In this document: positions 14,216 to 22,977 of the stretch, in pieces | Position numbering within the stretch: position 1 is the stretch's first letter | Layout of the letters: each line of letters opens with the position of its first letter | Translations under genes and position numbers: made by a program | The notes under the pieces: generated by a model | The model's input: the letters and a program-made list of their open reading frames with translations, nothing else | Databases searched by the model: none | What the model was told of the DNA's origin: nothing | NCBI GenBank assembly: GCA_902527635.1 | Contig: CABZPS010000009.1 | Coordinates: 1 to 34,501 of the forward strand | DNA from: an uncultured Pelagibacteraceae bacterium | GTDB taxonomy: Bacteria; Pseudomonadota; Alphaproteobacteria; Pelagibacterales; Pelagibacteraceae | Direction: 5' to 3' | Length of the DNA stretch: 34,501 bases

Positions 14216-14981
14216 CTACTCTGAAAAGTTTGAAAAAATGAGAATTGCAGGAAACCTTGCTGCGAAAACTTTAGACATGCTCACTGAAAATATTAAAGAG
14301 GGCGTTACTACAAACTACATAGATAAACTTGGCTATGAATTTATAAGAGATAACGGAGGTCACTCTGCCCCGCTTTTTTATAGAGGTTTTGAAAAATCAT
14401 TATGTACTTCTTTAAATCATGTTGTTTGTCATGGCATACCTTCAGAAGATAGAATTTTACAAGATGGTGATGCTTTAAATGTAGATGTTACCGCAATTAT
14501 TGATAATCATTATGGAGACACTAGCAGAATGTTTTGTGTTGGCAAAACATCTGTAAAATTAAATAATTTAATTGATGCTACTTATGAAGGAATGATGAGA
14601 GCAATTAAAATTCTTAAACCAGGTATTAAACTTGGTGATATTGGACATGAAATTCAATCCTATGTCGAAGAAAGAGGTTTTTCGGTAGTTAAGGATTTTT
14701 GCGGTCACGGAATTGGGACTGTGTTTCATGAATCACCTAATATTTTACATTATGGTAATAAAAATACTGGTATGGAATTAAGACCAGGTATGACTTTTAC
14801 TATAGAGCCAATGATAAATGCTGGAAAATTTGATACTAAACTTTTAAACGATGGTTGGACTGCTGTTACAAAAGATAAATCTTTATCGGCACAATTCGAG
14901 CATACAATAGGAATAACTGAAAATGGTTATGAAATCTTTACAGAATCTGCTAAAGGATATTCTAAACCACCATACAATTAA
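14208..14981 (+). CDS. map: Methionine aminopeptidase, type I
   Basis: Removes the initiator Met from nascent proteins with small second residues. The 257-residue protein has the full set of metal ligands D93 (NVDVT), D104 (GDTS), H167 (CGHGIG), E200 (TIEP) and E231 (QFEHT), plus H75 in VCHG for substrate binding. There is no N-terminal extension, so this is the short bacterial type Ia form. The gene overlaps the end of sfsA by eight bases, and its TAA shares a base with the purB ATG. Expression with purine genes is a genome-compaction feature rather than an obvious pathway link. Confidence 0.96.
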   Translation: MNNYSEKFEKMRIAGNLAAKTLDMLTENIKEGVTTNYIDKLGYEFIRDNGGHSAPLFYRGFEKSLCTSLNHVVCHGIPSEDRILQDGDALNVDVTAIIDNHYGDTSRMFCVGKTSVKLNNLIDATYEGMMRAIKILKPGIKLGDIGHEIQSYVEERGFSVVKDFCGHGIGTVFHESPNILHYGNKNTGMELRPGMTFTIEPMINAGKFDTKLLNDGWTAVTKDKSLSAQFEHTIGITENGYEIFTESAKGYSKPPYN

Positions 14982-16273
14982 TGATAAAAAGATACTCTCG
15001 TAAAGAATTAACAGATATATGGTCTGAAGAAAATAAGTATAAGATTTGGCTTGATGTAGAAATTGCAGCAGCTCAAGCAATGGAAAAGCTAAACCAAATT
15101 CCAAAAGGGGTTTCCTCAACCGTCAGAAAAAAAGCAAGAATTAATGTAAAAAGAATTTATCAAATTGAAAGTCAGGTCAAACATGATGTGATTGCTTTTT
15201 TAACGTCTGTAACTGAAAAAGCTGGATTGAAAGCAAGGTATCTCCATCAAGGTATGACATCGTCTGATGTTTTAGATACAAGTTTTAATATTCAATTAGT
15301 CCAATCAGGAAAAATTCTTGTCAAAGATTTAGATCAAATTTTAAAAGTACTAAAAAAACAAGCACGTAAATATAAATTTACTCCTTGTATGGGAAGAAGT
15401 CACGGTATACATGCCGAACCAATAACGTTTGGTCTTAAATTAGCATCTTTCTATGAGGAGTTTAAAAGAAATAAAAAAAGATTAGTTGATGCAATTGATG
15501 AGGTTTCTACATGTGCAATATCAGGAGCTGTTGGGACTTTTGCAAATATTTCTCCAAAGGTTGAACAACATGTTGCTAAAAAACTTGGGTTAAAAGTTGA
15601 GCCAATTTCAACTCAAATAATTCCTCGTGATCGTCATGCTTTTTATTTTTCAGTTTTAGGTATTATAGCTGGATCCATTGAAAGAGTTGCAACAGAAATA
15701 AGGCATCTTCAAAGAACTGAAGTTTATGAGTTACAAGAATACTTTTCAAGAAACCAAAAGGGATCCTCAGCTATGCCACATAAAAAAAATCCTATCTTAA
15801 GTGAAAATCTTACAGGCTTGTCAAGAATAGTAAGAAGTGCAGTTGTGCCTGCCTTGGAAAATATTGCTTTATGGCATGAAAGAGATATTTCACATTCAAG
15901 TGTAGAGAGAAGTATAGGACCAGACGCAAACATCACTATTGATTTCGCTTTAGTAAGACTGGCTAATATATTGGATAATATGGTTGTTTATCCAAAAAAG
16001 ATGTTACAAAATTTAAATCTTACAAAAGGATTAATTTTTTCTCAAGAATTGATGTTAGAATTAACTAAAACTGGATTAAGCAGAGAAAAATCCTATAGAA
16101 TGATTCAAAATTATGCAAAAAAATGTTTTGTAGAAGATTTGAACTTATATAGCGTCATTCAGAGAGACAAATATATAATAAGCAAGATTTCACCAAAAAA
16201 ATTACAATCCATTTTTAGTTACGCTAAACATTTTAAAAATGTAAATTTAATATTTAGAAGAGTATTTAAATAA
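14981..16273 (+). CDS. purB: Adenylosuccinate lyase
   Basis: Catalyses two fumarate-releasing steps of purine synthesis: SAICAR to AICAR, and adenylosuccinate to AMP. The 430-residue protein has the fumarase/aspartase superfamily signature [11 protein letters not shown] at 261-271, the catalytic H141 in [10 protein letters not shown] (138-147), [12 protein letters not shown] (89-100) and [11 protein letters not shown]. Length and motif spacing match the short, Bacillus-type PurB. It is joined to map and purC by one-base stop/start overlaps, so it is translated in a coupled fashion within the operon. Confidence 0.96.
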   Translation: MIKRYSRKELTDIWSEENKYKIWLDVEIAAAQAMEKLNQIPKGVSSTVRKKARINVKRIYQIESQVKHDVIAFLTSVTEKAGLKARYLHQGMTSSDVLDTSFNIQLVQSGKILVKDLDQILKVLKKQARKYKFTPCMGRSHGIHAEPITFGLKLASFYEEFKRNKKRLVDAIDEVSTCAISGAVGTFANISPKVEQHVAKKLGLKVEPISTQIIPRDRHAFYFSVLGIIAGSIERVATEIRHLQRTEVYELQEYFSRNQKGSSAMPHKKNPILSENLTGLSRIVRSAVVPALENIALWHERDISHSSVERSIGPDANITIDFALVRLANILDNMVVYPKKMLQNLNLTKGLIFSQELMLELTKTGLSREKSYRMIQNYAKKCFVEDLNLYSVIQRDKYIISKISPKKLQSIFSYAKHFKNVNLIFRRVFK

Positions 16274-17058
16274 TGAAAAAAGGAAAAAAATTATACGAGG
16301 GTAAAGCAAAAATTATTTATGCTTCTTCTGATAAGAGTTTAGTTATCCAATATTTTAAAGACGATGCTACTGCTTTTAATAACCAGAAAAAAAGTACCAT
16401 AGAGGGAAAAGGTGTATTGAATAATCGTATTTCAGAGCACATACTTTCTAATTTATCTCAAATAGGAATTAAAAATCATTTAGTAAAAAGATTAAATATG
16501 AGAGAACAATTAATCAAATTGGTAGAGATTATACCAATTGAGTTTGTTGTCAGAAATGTTGCCACTGGATCATTAACTAAAAGATTAGGTATTGAGGATG
16601 GAACAGTTCTTAAAGAACCTCTAATTGAATACTGTTTAAAAGATGATGAACTTGGTGATCCCTTAATTGCAGAAGATCACATCTATGCTTTTGAGTGGGC
16701 TTCAAAAAAAGAAATTGAAAAAGTAAAAAAGATGATCTTGAGAATTAACGACTTTATGATTGGTATGTTTAGAGGTGTTGGTATCAAGTTGATAGACTTT
16801 AAACTTGAATTTGGAAGAATAAAAATAAACGGTAAAAATGAGGTTATTTTAGCTGATGAAATTAGTCCAGATACTTGTCGATTATGGGACTCTGTTACGG
16901 AAAAGAAACTGGATAAAGATAGATTCAGAAAAGATTTAGGAGATTTAATACCAGCATATACTGAAGTTGCAAAAAGACTAGGAATTTTACATGAACAATC
17001 CAATGTTGCTGCAGTCAATGTTACAAAATTATCTTCAGTTAAAAAGAAGAGAAAATGA
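16273..17058 (+). CDS. purC: Phosphoribosylaminoimidazole-succinocarboxamide synthase
   Basis: Joins aspartate to CAIR with ATP to give SAICAR. The 261-residue protein begins with [11 protein letters not shown] (6-16), continues with [11 protein letters not shown], and has IDFKLEFG and the [10 protein letters not shown] substrate/ATP segment in the expected order. The C-terminus ends in a short lysine-rich tail (SSVKKKRK). The gene shares one base with purB and overlaps purS by four bases (ATGA). Its product is the substrate of the upstream purB enzyme, so neighbouring genes encode successive steps. Confidence 0.96.
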   Translation: MKKGKKLYEGKAKIIYASSDKSLVIQYFKDDATAFNNQKKSTIEGKGVLNNRISEHILSNLSQIGIKNHLVKRLNMREQLIKLVEIIPIEFVVRNVATGSLTKRLGIEDGTVLKEPLIEYCLKDDELGDPLIAEDHIYAFEWASKKEIEKVKKMILRINDFMIGMFRGVGIKLIDFKLEFGRIKINGKNEVILADEISPDTCRLWDSVTEKKLDKDRFRKDLGDLIPAYTEVAKRLGILHEQSNVAAVNVTKLSSVKKKRK

Positions 17059-17297
17059 AGGTTTCTGCAGTTATCACTTTAAAAAAAGAAGTTCTGGATC
17101 CGCAAGGAAAAGTTATTCACCAGACCTTAGATGGAATGGGATTTAAAGGTGTTAATGAAGTTAGGCAAGGTAAATATTTTGAAATTGACGTAAACGAGAA
17201 TGATCCTAAAAAAGCTCAAAAAATTGTTGAAGATATGTGTAACAAACTCTTAGCGAATCTTGTAATAGAGAATTATAAAATTATTGAGATACAATAA
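17055..17297 (+). CDS. purS: FGAM synthase subunit PurS
   Basis: Small bridging subunit of the three-part formylglycinamidine ribonucleotide synthase (PurS-PurQ-PurL), which helps pass ammonia from the glutaminase to the synthetase. At 80 residues it has the usual size, with [20 protein letters not shown] (6-25) and [17 protein letters not shown] in the positions typical of PurS. It overlaps purC by four bases and is followed three bases later by purQ. Its presence fits the short PurL encoded two genes downstream, which requires a separate PurS. Confidence 0.94.
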   Translation: MKVSAVITLKKEVLDPQGKVIHQTLDGMGFKGVNEVRQGKYFEIDVNENDPKKAQKIVEDMCNKLLANLVIENYKIIEIQ

Positions 17298-17300
17298 TTG

Positions 17301-17984
17301 ATGAAATCAGCAGTAATTACTTTTCCAGGTTCAAATTGTGACAGAGATATGCACATCGCATTGAATAAGTTTGGTTTTAAAAATAAAATAGTCTGGCATA
17401 ACGATAATGAATTACCTAAATCTGATTTGGTAGTGCTTCCCGGGGGGTTTTCATATGGTGATTATTTGAGATGTGGGAGCATGGCTTCTAAATCAGCGAT
17501 AATGCAATCAGTAATCAATTTTGCAAAATCGGGTGGTTTAGTGATGGGAATTTGTAATGGTTTTCAGATACTAGTAGAAAGCGGATTAGTTCCAGGAGTT
17601 TTGTTGAGAAATAAATATTTAGAATTTATTTGTAAAAATGTTTTTGTAAAAATTGATAATAAAGATAATCCATATTTTAAAAATTTGGATAAAGAGATAT
17701 TTGAGTTTCATATTGCACACAATGAGGGAAATTATTTTTGCACCAATGATCAACTCAAAGAAATAGAGGATAATAATCAGGTAGCAATTTATTATTGCAA
17801 TAAAAATGGAAAAACAGAAGAAAAATTTAATCCAAATGGTTCAGTAAAGAATATTGCTGGTATTTTTAATAAGGAGAAAAATGTTTTAGGAATGATGCCC
17901 CATCCAGAGAGAATGATTGATCAGAGTTTATCTGGTGAAGATGGATCTTTATTTTTTAAAAATTTAATAAATAATATCAAATAA
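17301..17984 (+). CDS. purQ: FGAM synthase glutaminase subunit PurQ
   Basis: Class I glutamine amidotransferase that supplies ammonia to PurL. The ATG at 17301 gives 227 residues beginning [16 protein letters not shown], as in homologs; a TTG directly before it (17298) could also be read as a start but adds nothing conserved. The nucleophile is C85 in GICNGFQIL, with H201 and E203 in MMPHPER completing the triad. [12 protein letters not shown] (46-57) forms the oxyanion region. Its TAA shares one base with the purL ATG, which should enforce balanced synthesis of the complex. Confidence 0.96.
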   Translation: MKSAVITFPGSNCDRDMHIALNKFGFKNKIVWHNDNELPKSDLVVLPGGFSYGDYLRCGSMASKSAIMQSVINFAKSGGLVMGICNGFQILVESGLVPGVLLRNKYLEFICKNVFVKIDNKDNPYFKNLDKEIFEFHIAHNEGNYFCTNDQLKEIEDNNQVAIYYCNKNGKTEEKFNPNGSVKNIAGIFNKEKNVLGMMPHPERMIDQSLSGEDGSLFFKNLINNIK

Positions 17985-20173
17985 TGGAAGTTAACGAACA
18001 GATAGCTGTAGATCACGGTTTAAAAAAAGAAGAATATAAAAAAATTTGTGATCTATTAAAAAGAGTTCCTAATCTAACTGAACTTGGAATTTTCTCTGCA
18101 ATGTGGAATGAACACTGTTCCTATAAATCTTCAAGACTTCATTTAAAAAAACTACCAACGTCTGGAAAAAAAGTAATTCAAGGACCAGGAGAAAATGCAG
18201 GTGTGATTGATATTGAGGATGGAGATGCAATCGTTTTTAAAATTGAAAGTCATAATCATCCATCATTTATTGAACCTTATCAAGGAGCAGCTACTGGTGT
18301 CGGTGGTATTATGAGGGATGTTTTTACAATGGGTGCAAGACCTATTGCAAATTTAAATTCAATTCATTTTGGATCATCACAACACAAAAAAACGAAAAAT
18401 CTTTTAAGAGGAGTTGTCCATGGAATTGGAGGTTATGGAAATTGCATGGGTGTCCCAACTATTGCAGGACAAACTTCTTTTGATAGTTCTTACAATGGCA
18501 ACATTTTAGTCAATGCGATGACTCTTGGATTAGTTAAGAAAAATAAAATTTTTTATTCAAAAGCCACTGGTCTCAACAAACCTGTTATTTATGTTGGTTC
18601 AAAAACAGGACGGGATGGTATTCATGGTGCAAGTATGGCGTCTGCTAGTTTTGATGAAAAAATTGAAGAAAAAAAACCAACTGTTCAAGTTGGAGATCCA
18701 TTTACAGAAAAACTTTTACTGGAAGCTTGTCTAGAATTGATGGCTGGAGACTCAATTATTGCAATACAGGACATGGGTGCAGCAGGTCTAACATCATCAA
18801 GTATTGAAATGGCTTCAAAAGGTAATTTAGGAATTGAATTAAACCTTAATAAGGTGCCATGTAGAGAAAGTAAAATGACACCTTATGAAATTATGCTTTC
18901 TGAAAGCCAAGAAAGAATGTTAATTGTTCTAGAAAATGGAAAAGAAGATATAGCAAAAAAAATATTTGATAAATGGGATTTAGATTTTGCTGTAATTGGT
19001 AAAACAACTAATTCCAAAAATATCGAATTAATTTATGACGAAAAACAAGTAGCTAATATTCCAATTAATACTTTAGTTGAAAATTCTCCCATGTATGATC
19101 GAAAGTGGAAAAAAACAAAGTTACCTAAAAAAAATTTAATCAAAAAAGAGGAATTTAAAAAATTTAAAATTAAAGAAGTTTTAGGCAAAATTTTATCAAA
19201 TCCAAATGTTTGTAGTAAAGAATGGATCTGGCAACAATATGATCACACCGTTATGGGTGATACAATACAAAAACCGGGTGGTGACTCTGGTGTAGTTAGA
19301 GTTCATGGAACCGATAAGGCAGTAGCTGCAACTGTTGACTCTTCAGCTATTTATTGTTGGGCGCATCCTCTGACAGGTGGAAAACAAGTTGTTTGTGAAA
19401 GTTGGAGAAATCTTATTTCAGTTGGGGCAACTCCAATTGCCATAACTAATTGTTTGAACTTTGGGAGTCCAGAGAAAGAAGAAAACATGGGAGAATTTGT
19501 TGAATGTGTCGAGGGGATAGGTGAAGCTTGTGAATATTTAAAATTTCCAGTCGTTTCTGGAAATGTATCATTTTACAACCAAACAAAAGAAATTGGGATT
19601 AAACCAACACCATCGATTGGTGGTGTGGGTCTGATAAAAAATTATAAACAAATGATTACTATGGACTTTAAAGAAATTAATAACCGTGTTTTAATAATTG
19701 GTAAAACTGAAGGTCACATCGACCAAAGTCTTTTTGCAAGAAATATATTAAATGAAAAGAATGGACCACCGCCTGAAATAAATCTCTTTAATGAAAAAAA
19801 TAATGGTGAAACAGTTCTCCAGCTTATCAAAGGTAATCTTGTTAGGAGTGCTCATGATGTATCTGTCGGAGGGATAATTACAGCTGTAAGTAAAATGTGT
19901 ATAAAAGGAAACATAGGTATTGAATTTGATAAACCTAAATATTTCATGAGTGAAATTGAATATTTATTTTCTGAAGATCAAGGTAGATATATTATAGAAA
20001 TCGAGCCTAAAAATTTAAAAAAAGTTGAAAGTATTTTAAATAAAAATTCTGTTCACTTTGATAAATTTGGTAAAATTACTGATAAAAATATGATTATCAA
20101 TGGGAAGACAAAAGTTACAATTGACGAATTAAAAGCTTATAATACTAATTGGTTATCTAACTACATGAATTAA
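17984..20173 (+). CDS. purL: FGAM synthase subunit PurL (short form)
   Basis: ATP-dependent synthetase subunit that converts FGAR to FGAM using ammonia from PurQ. At 729 residues it is the short PurL type without fused glutaminase. Visible motifs include [11 protein letters not shown], the ATP/Mg segment [41 protein letters not shown] and, in the second half, [10 protein letters not shown]. Both AIRS-like halves are complete. It shares one base with purQ and is followed after two bases by bolA. PurM, PurN, PurD, PurF, PurE/K and PurH are not in the window. Confidence 0.97.
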   Translation: MEVNEQIAVDHGLKKEEYKKICDLLKRVPNLTELGIFSAMWNEHCSYKSSRLHLKKLPTSGKKVIQGPGENAGVIDIEDGDAIVFKIESHNHPSFIEPYQGAATGVGGIMRDVFTMGARPIANLNSIHFGSSQHKKTKNLLRGVVHGIGGYGNCMGVPTIAGQTSFDSSYNGNILVNAMTLGLVKKNKIFYSKATGLNKPVIYVGSKTGRDGIHGASMASASFDEKIEEKKPTVQVGDPFTEKLLLEACLELMAGDSIIAIQDMGAAGLTSSSIEMASKGNLGIELNLNKVPCRESKMTPYEIMLSESQERMLIVLENGKEDIAKKIFDKWDLDFAVIGKTTNSKNIELIYDEKQVANIPINTLVENSPMYDRKWKKTKLPKKNLIKKEEFKKFKIKEVLGKILSNPNVCSKEWIWQQYDHTVMGDTIQKPGGDSGVVRVHGTDKAVAATVDSSAIYCWAHPLTGGKQVVCESWRNLISVGATPIAITNCLNFGSPEKEENMGEFVECVEGIGEACEYLKFPVVSGNVSFYNQTKEIGIKPTPSIGGVGLIKNYKQMITMDFKEINNRVLIIGKTEGHIDQSLFARNILNEKNGPPPEINLFNEKNNGETVLQLIKGNLVRSAHDVSVGGIITAVSKMCIKGNIGIEFDKPKYFMSEIEYLFSEDQGRYIIEIEPKNLKKVESILNKNSVHFDKFGKITDKNMIINGKTKVTIDELKAYNTNWLSNYMN

Positions 20174-20175
20174 TT

Positions 20176-20406
20176 ATGGCAATGGATTTAAAAGAGATTG
20201 AAAAGCATATAAAAGAGGCTTTACCGGACGCATTAGTTGAAATACAAGATTTAGCTGGTGACGGAAACCATTATTCTGCGACCATTACTTCTTCTAAATT
20301 TAGTGGTAAAAGTAAAATTGAGCAACATAAGATGGTATATAATTCTTTAAAAGGTAAAATGGGAAATGAACTTCACGCCTTAGCAATAAAAACAAAGGAG
20401 CAATAA
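20176..20406 (+). CDS. bolA: BolA family protein
   Basis: A 76-residue BolA-fold protein, which with a monothiol glutaredoxin is expected to hold or pass on a [2Fe-2S] cluster. LPDALVEIQDLAGDGNHYSA (15-34) and FSGKSKIEQHKMVYNSL are the conserved parts. The conserved invariant His is near position 50 in EQHKMVY, and H31 in the variable loop is a likely additional cluster ligand. The very short length resembles the IbaG-like subtype. The one-base overlap with grxD is the classical partner arrangement and strengthens the assignment. Confidence 0.92.
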   Translation: MAMDLKEIEKHIKEALPDALVEIQDLAGDGNHYSATITSSKFSGKSKIEQHKMVYNSLKGKMGNELHALAIKTKEQ

Positions 20407-20738
20407 TGGACGATCAAATTAAGAATTTAATTCAAAATCATATTGATAATAATGACGTTTGTTTATTTATGAAGGGAACGCCTGATGCTCCACAATGTGG
20501 ATTTTCGATGGCAGTAGCAAATTTACTTAAAATTTTAGAAGTAAATTACAAAGGAGTTAATGTTTTAGAAGATCAATCTTTAAGAGAGGGTATAAAGACT
20601 TTCAGTGACTGGCCAACAATACCACAATTATATGTTAAAAAAGAATTCGTTGGTGGTTGTGATATTGTTAAAGAAATGTATGAAAATGGTGAATTAAAAA
20701 AAGTCTTTGATGATAAAGGCGTAAAATATAAAAAGTAA
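20406..20738 (+). CDS. grxD: Monothiol glutaredoxin (Grx4/GrxD type)
   Basis: CGFS-type glutaredoxin that binds and delivers [2Fe-2S] clusters rather than acting mainly as a reductase. At 110 residues it carries KGTPDAPQCGFS (23-34) with the single active cysteine C31, DWPTIPQLYVK with the cis-proline, and GGCDIVKEM for glutathione binding. It shares one base with bolA, encoding its functional partner. It is the last gene of the long plus-strand operon and ends two bases before the convergent rpsD stop, with no terminator hairpin between them. Confidence 0.95.
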   Translation: MDDQIKNLIQNHIDNNDVCLFMKGTPDAPQCGFSMAVANLLKILEVNYKGVNVLEDQSLREGIKTFSDWPTIPQLYVKKEFVGGCDIVKEMYENGELKKVFDDKGVKYKK

Positions 20739-20740
20739 AT

Positions 20741-21358
20741 CTATCTAGAATAATATTCGATGACTAAATTTGGTTCCATGACTATTGGATAAGGAACTTC
20801 CTCAAACTTTGGCACTCTTATGAATTTAAATTTTTTATTCTTTTCATCCATTTGAATGTATTCTGGAGTTTCTCTCTCTTTATTTGCTAAAGCTATATCA
20901 ACTATTGCTAATTGTTTCGACTTATCTCTAATCTCAATCGTATCCTCTTCCTTAACTGAATAACTTGAAATGTTGACTTTTTTTCCATTTACTCTCACAT
21001 GACCATGATTGATGAGTTGGCGTGCAGAAAAGATTGTCGTTGCAAATTTTGCTCTATAAATTACAGCATCTAATCTTCTTTCTAACAAACCAATTAAGTT
21101 TTCGCTTGTATCTCCTTTTAGCATGCTAGCTTTTTTATAAATATTTCTGAATTGTCTCTCGTTGATATTGCCATAATAAGCTTTTAATTTCTGTTTTGCT
21201 TGAAGCTGAATACCATAGTCTGAGGGTTTAGATGTTTTGGTTTGACCATGCTGTCCTGGCCCATATGCTCTAGTATTAAAAGGGCTTTTGGGTCTTCCCC
21301 AAAGGTTAACTTTCAATCTTCTATCAACTTTGTGTTTAGAGTTTAATCTTTTTGTCAT
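20741..21358 (-). CDS. rpsD: 30S ribosomal protein S4
   Basis: Primary 16S rRNA-binding protein of the small subunit body. The 205-residue product has the S4 N-terminal part ([16 protein letters not shown]), GPGQHG (34-39), [24 protein letters not shown] and the S4 RNA-binding domain [18 protein letters not shown]. The cysteine zinc knuckle of some S4 proteins is absent, as in many alphaproteobacteria. It is not in a ribosomal operon here but follows trmJ with a 40-base gap that holds a very good promoter. Length and motifs are standard. Confidence 0.97.
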   Translation of the reverse strand: MTKRLNSKHKVDRRLKVNLWGRPKSPFNTRAYGPGQHGQTKTSKPSDYGIQLQAKQKLKAYYGNINERQFRNIYKKASMLKGDTSENLIGLLERRLDAVIYRAKFATTIFSARQLINHGHVRVNGKKVNISSYSVKEEDTIEIRDKSKQLAIVDIALANKERETPEYIQMDEKNKKFKFIRVPKFEEVPYPIVMEPNLVIEYYSR

Positions 21359-21370
21359 TTAATATTGGGT

Positions 21371-21398
21371 CTTATAAACTTACACATTATTTTGTCAA
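21371..21398 (-). promoter_or_regulatory. Strong promoter of rpsD
   Basis: On the minus strand, a perfect TTGACA (21398-21393) lies 16 bases before TATAAG (21376-21371), the best promoter match seen in the window. The -35 ends at the trmJ stop codon. The expected transcription start leaves a leader of only about six bases before the rpsD ATG, without a Shine-Dalgarno. Confidence 0.65.
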
Positions 21399-22112
21399 TC
21401 AACGTTTTTTACCCAAACTTGCAAATACGCTTGATAAAATACGTGTTTCTTTATCGGATAATTCCATTTTATAAAAAATGTTTCTTAAATTCTGTAACAT
21501 TACAGGTTTCTTTTCCTTTGGTTTAAAAAAATTGATGTCTTCTAAATTACTTAAACACAAGTTTATCATTGATTGAATTTCTTTTTTTGATGCTGATTTA
21601 ATTTTTTTTGATTTTTGAAATGGTTTGGTTCTCATTTTAGTTATACTAGAGACTACTTGAGCTATAATAATTAAACTATGAGAGAGATTTAATGACTTAA
21701 ATTCTGAATTGGATGGAATTTGTAAAGTGTAATTAGCATAACTCACCTCTTCGTTTGAAAGACCTGAGGCTTCAGATCCAAATAAAAAACCGACTTTTTT
21801 TTTGAAATCTATTTTCTTCAAATCGTCTAGATTTATATGTTCTATATTTTTATTTCTAAATCGCGCTGAGGTCGCGATTACAATATCAATATCTTTAAGT
21901 GCCTTTTCAATATTCTCATATACTTTACTTTGATTAATAATGTTTTTAGCACCTACTGATGTAGCAAAAATTTTATCATTTGGAAAAATGGGCTTAGGAT
22001 TTATTAAAATTAACTTTTTAAAGCTAAAATTTTTTATTGCTCTTGCACATGCGCCAATATTTTCTGACAATTGTGGCTTATGTAAAATAAATGAAATATT
22101 ATTTTTTGACAT
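21399..22112 (-). CDS. trmJ: TrmJ-like tRNA/rRNA 2'-O-methyltransferase (SpoU family)
   Basis: SPOUT-fold SAM-dependent RNA ribose methyltransferase of 237 residues. The N-terminus ISFILHKPQLSENIGACARAIKNF (6-29) has the motif 1 Asn and Arg; motif 2 is VGFLFGSEASGLSNEEV; motif 3 is the SLNLSHSLIIIAQ segment. These match TrmJ, which methylates position 32 of tRNAs, although related TrmL/TrmH enzymes share the motifs. The C-terminal helical extension (about 170-237) favours TrmJ over TrmL. One base separates it from the upstream DUF1989 gene. Confidence 0.87.
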   Translation of the reverse strand: MSKNNISFILHKPQLSENIGACARAIKNFSFKKLILINPKPIFPNDKIFATSVGAKNIINQSKVYENIEKALKDIDIVIATSARFRNKNIEHINLDDLKKIDFKKKVGFLFGSEASGLSNEEVSYANYTLQIPSNSEFKSLNLSHSLIIIAQVVSSITKMRTKPFQKSKKIKSASKKEIQSMINLCLSNLEDINFFKPKEKKPVMLQNLRNIFYKMELSDKETRILSSVFASLGKKR

Positions 22113-22113
22113 G

Positions 22114-22977
22114 TTAATCAGTCAAACCATGGTCTCTATTATAAGATGATATCTTAGTAATTTTTATACCTTCCAAAAATTTTTTATCTACATCCCAAAT
22201 GGAAACTTTTAATGGATAACATTTTGCTACGTCAGATGAATGTTCAGAACCGCAATCTCCGCCGGGACATGCAGATAAGGCTCCTAATAGATCAGTCTCA
22301 GCAAAAAATTCTAAATAATCGCCAGGTCTTACTGGGCTTGATTTCATAAAATATTGCTTTGTGTCATTGGTAAAACCAGTAAGCATAAATACATTTAATA
22401 CATCGTGTACAATTTTTTCTGCGTCATCTACTTTTATATTCTTTTCCTTAACTAAAGCTCTAGTTAAATTTGAATGACAACAATAATGGTAATCGTTGTT
22501 TGATGTTAGCTTGTAAGTATAAGGATCACATCTAGTACCAATAACATCATGAACCGAACCCCCATCTTTATCATAACCATACCAATCTAACGTATCCCAC
22601 GTAATTGTTGCCAATGATCTTAAATATGGGAAACTACTAAACATTTTGTCTCCAACTGAAATATGTGTTCCGTAAAGAGCTCTAGTTTTTCCAGAATAAA
22701 ACTTTTCATTTAAATTATCAGCTTGAAATATATTTAAATCTCCTACCTGTGGACCTTCAACACTTTCAATTCTAAAAAAATTACCTAATTTAACATTAAA
22801 AGTTTTGGCATCTCTTGGTGGAATTATAATTTCATCGACTTGTTTGATGTGTTTTCTCGCCTCATGTAATATTTCAAGATTATTATTTATACTATTATTT
22901 GGATAACACACGACAGGATCTGCACCTACCCTGCTTTCGATATCAATAGGTTTCTTGGAAAACTTCTTAATTTTCAT
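22114..22977 (-). CDS. DUF1989 (urea-carboxylase-associated family) protein
   Basis: A 287-residue protein of the DUF1989 family. Members encoded with urea or guanidine carboxylases include the carboxyguanidine deiminase subunits, but no carboxylase is present here. Family segments seen are IIPPRDAKTFNVKLGNFFRI (51-70), EGPQVGDLNIFQ (74-85), SGKTRALYGTHISVGD (95-110) and NVFMLTGF. Likely metal or catalytic cysteines are C150 (GTRCDPYT), C166/C167/H168 (YCCHSN), C237 and C242 (CPGGDCGSEH). It lies directly between cimA and trmJ without gaps, so it is expressed with amino acid and translation genes. The reaction is unknown; hydrolysis of a small C-N compound is an inference from relatives. Confidence 0.8.
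   Translation of the reverse strand: MKIKKFSKKPIDIESRVGADPVVCYPNNSINNNLEILHEARKHIKQVDEIIIPPRDAKTFNVKLGNFFRIESVEGPQVGDLNIFQADNLNEKFYSGKTRALYGTHISVGDKMFSSFPYLRSLATITWDTLDWYGYDKDGGSVHDVIGTRCDPYTYKLTSNNDYHYCCHSNLTRALVKEKNIKVDDAEKIVHDVLNVFMLTGFTNDTKQYFMKSSPVRPGDYLEFFAETDLLGALSACPGGDCGSEHSSDVAKCYPLKVSIWDVDKKFLEGIKITKISSYNRDHGLTD

Noticed and set aside
16683..17018. 111-codon minus-strand frame opposite purC
   Set aside because: Entirely antisense to conserved PurC codons, with low-complexity Ser/Phe/Ile-rich translation typical of A+T-rich antisense frames.
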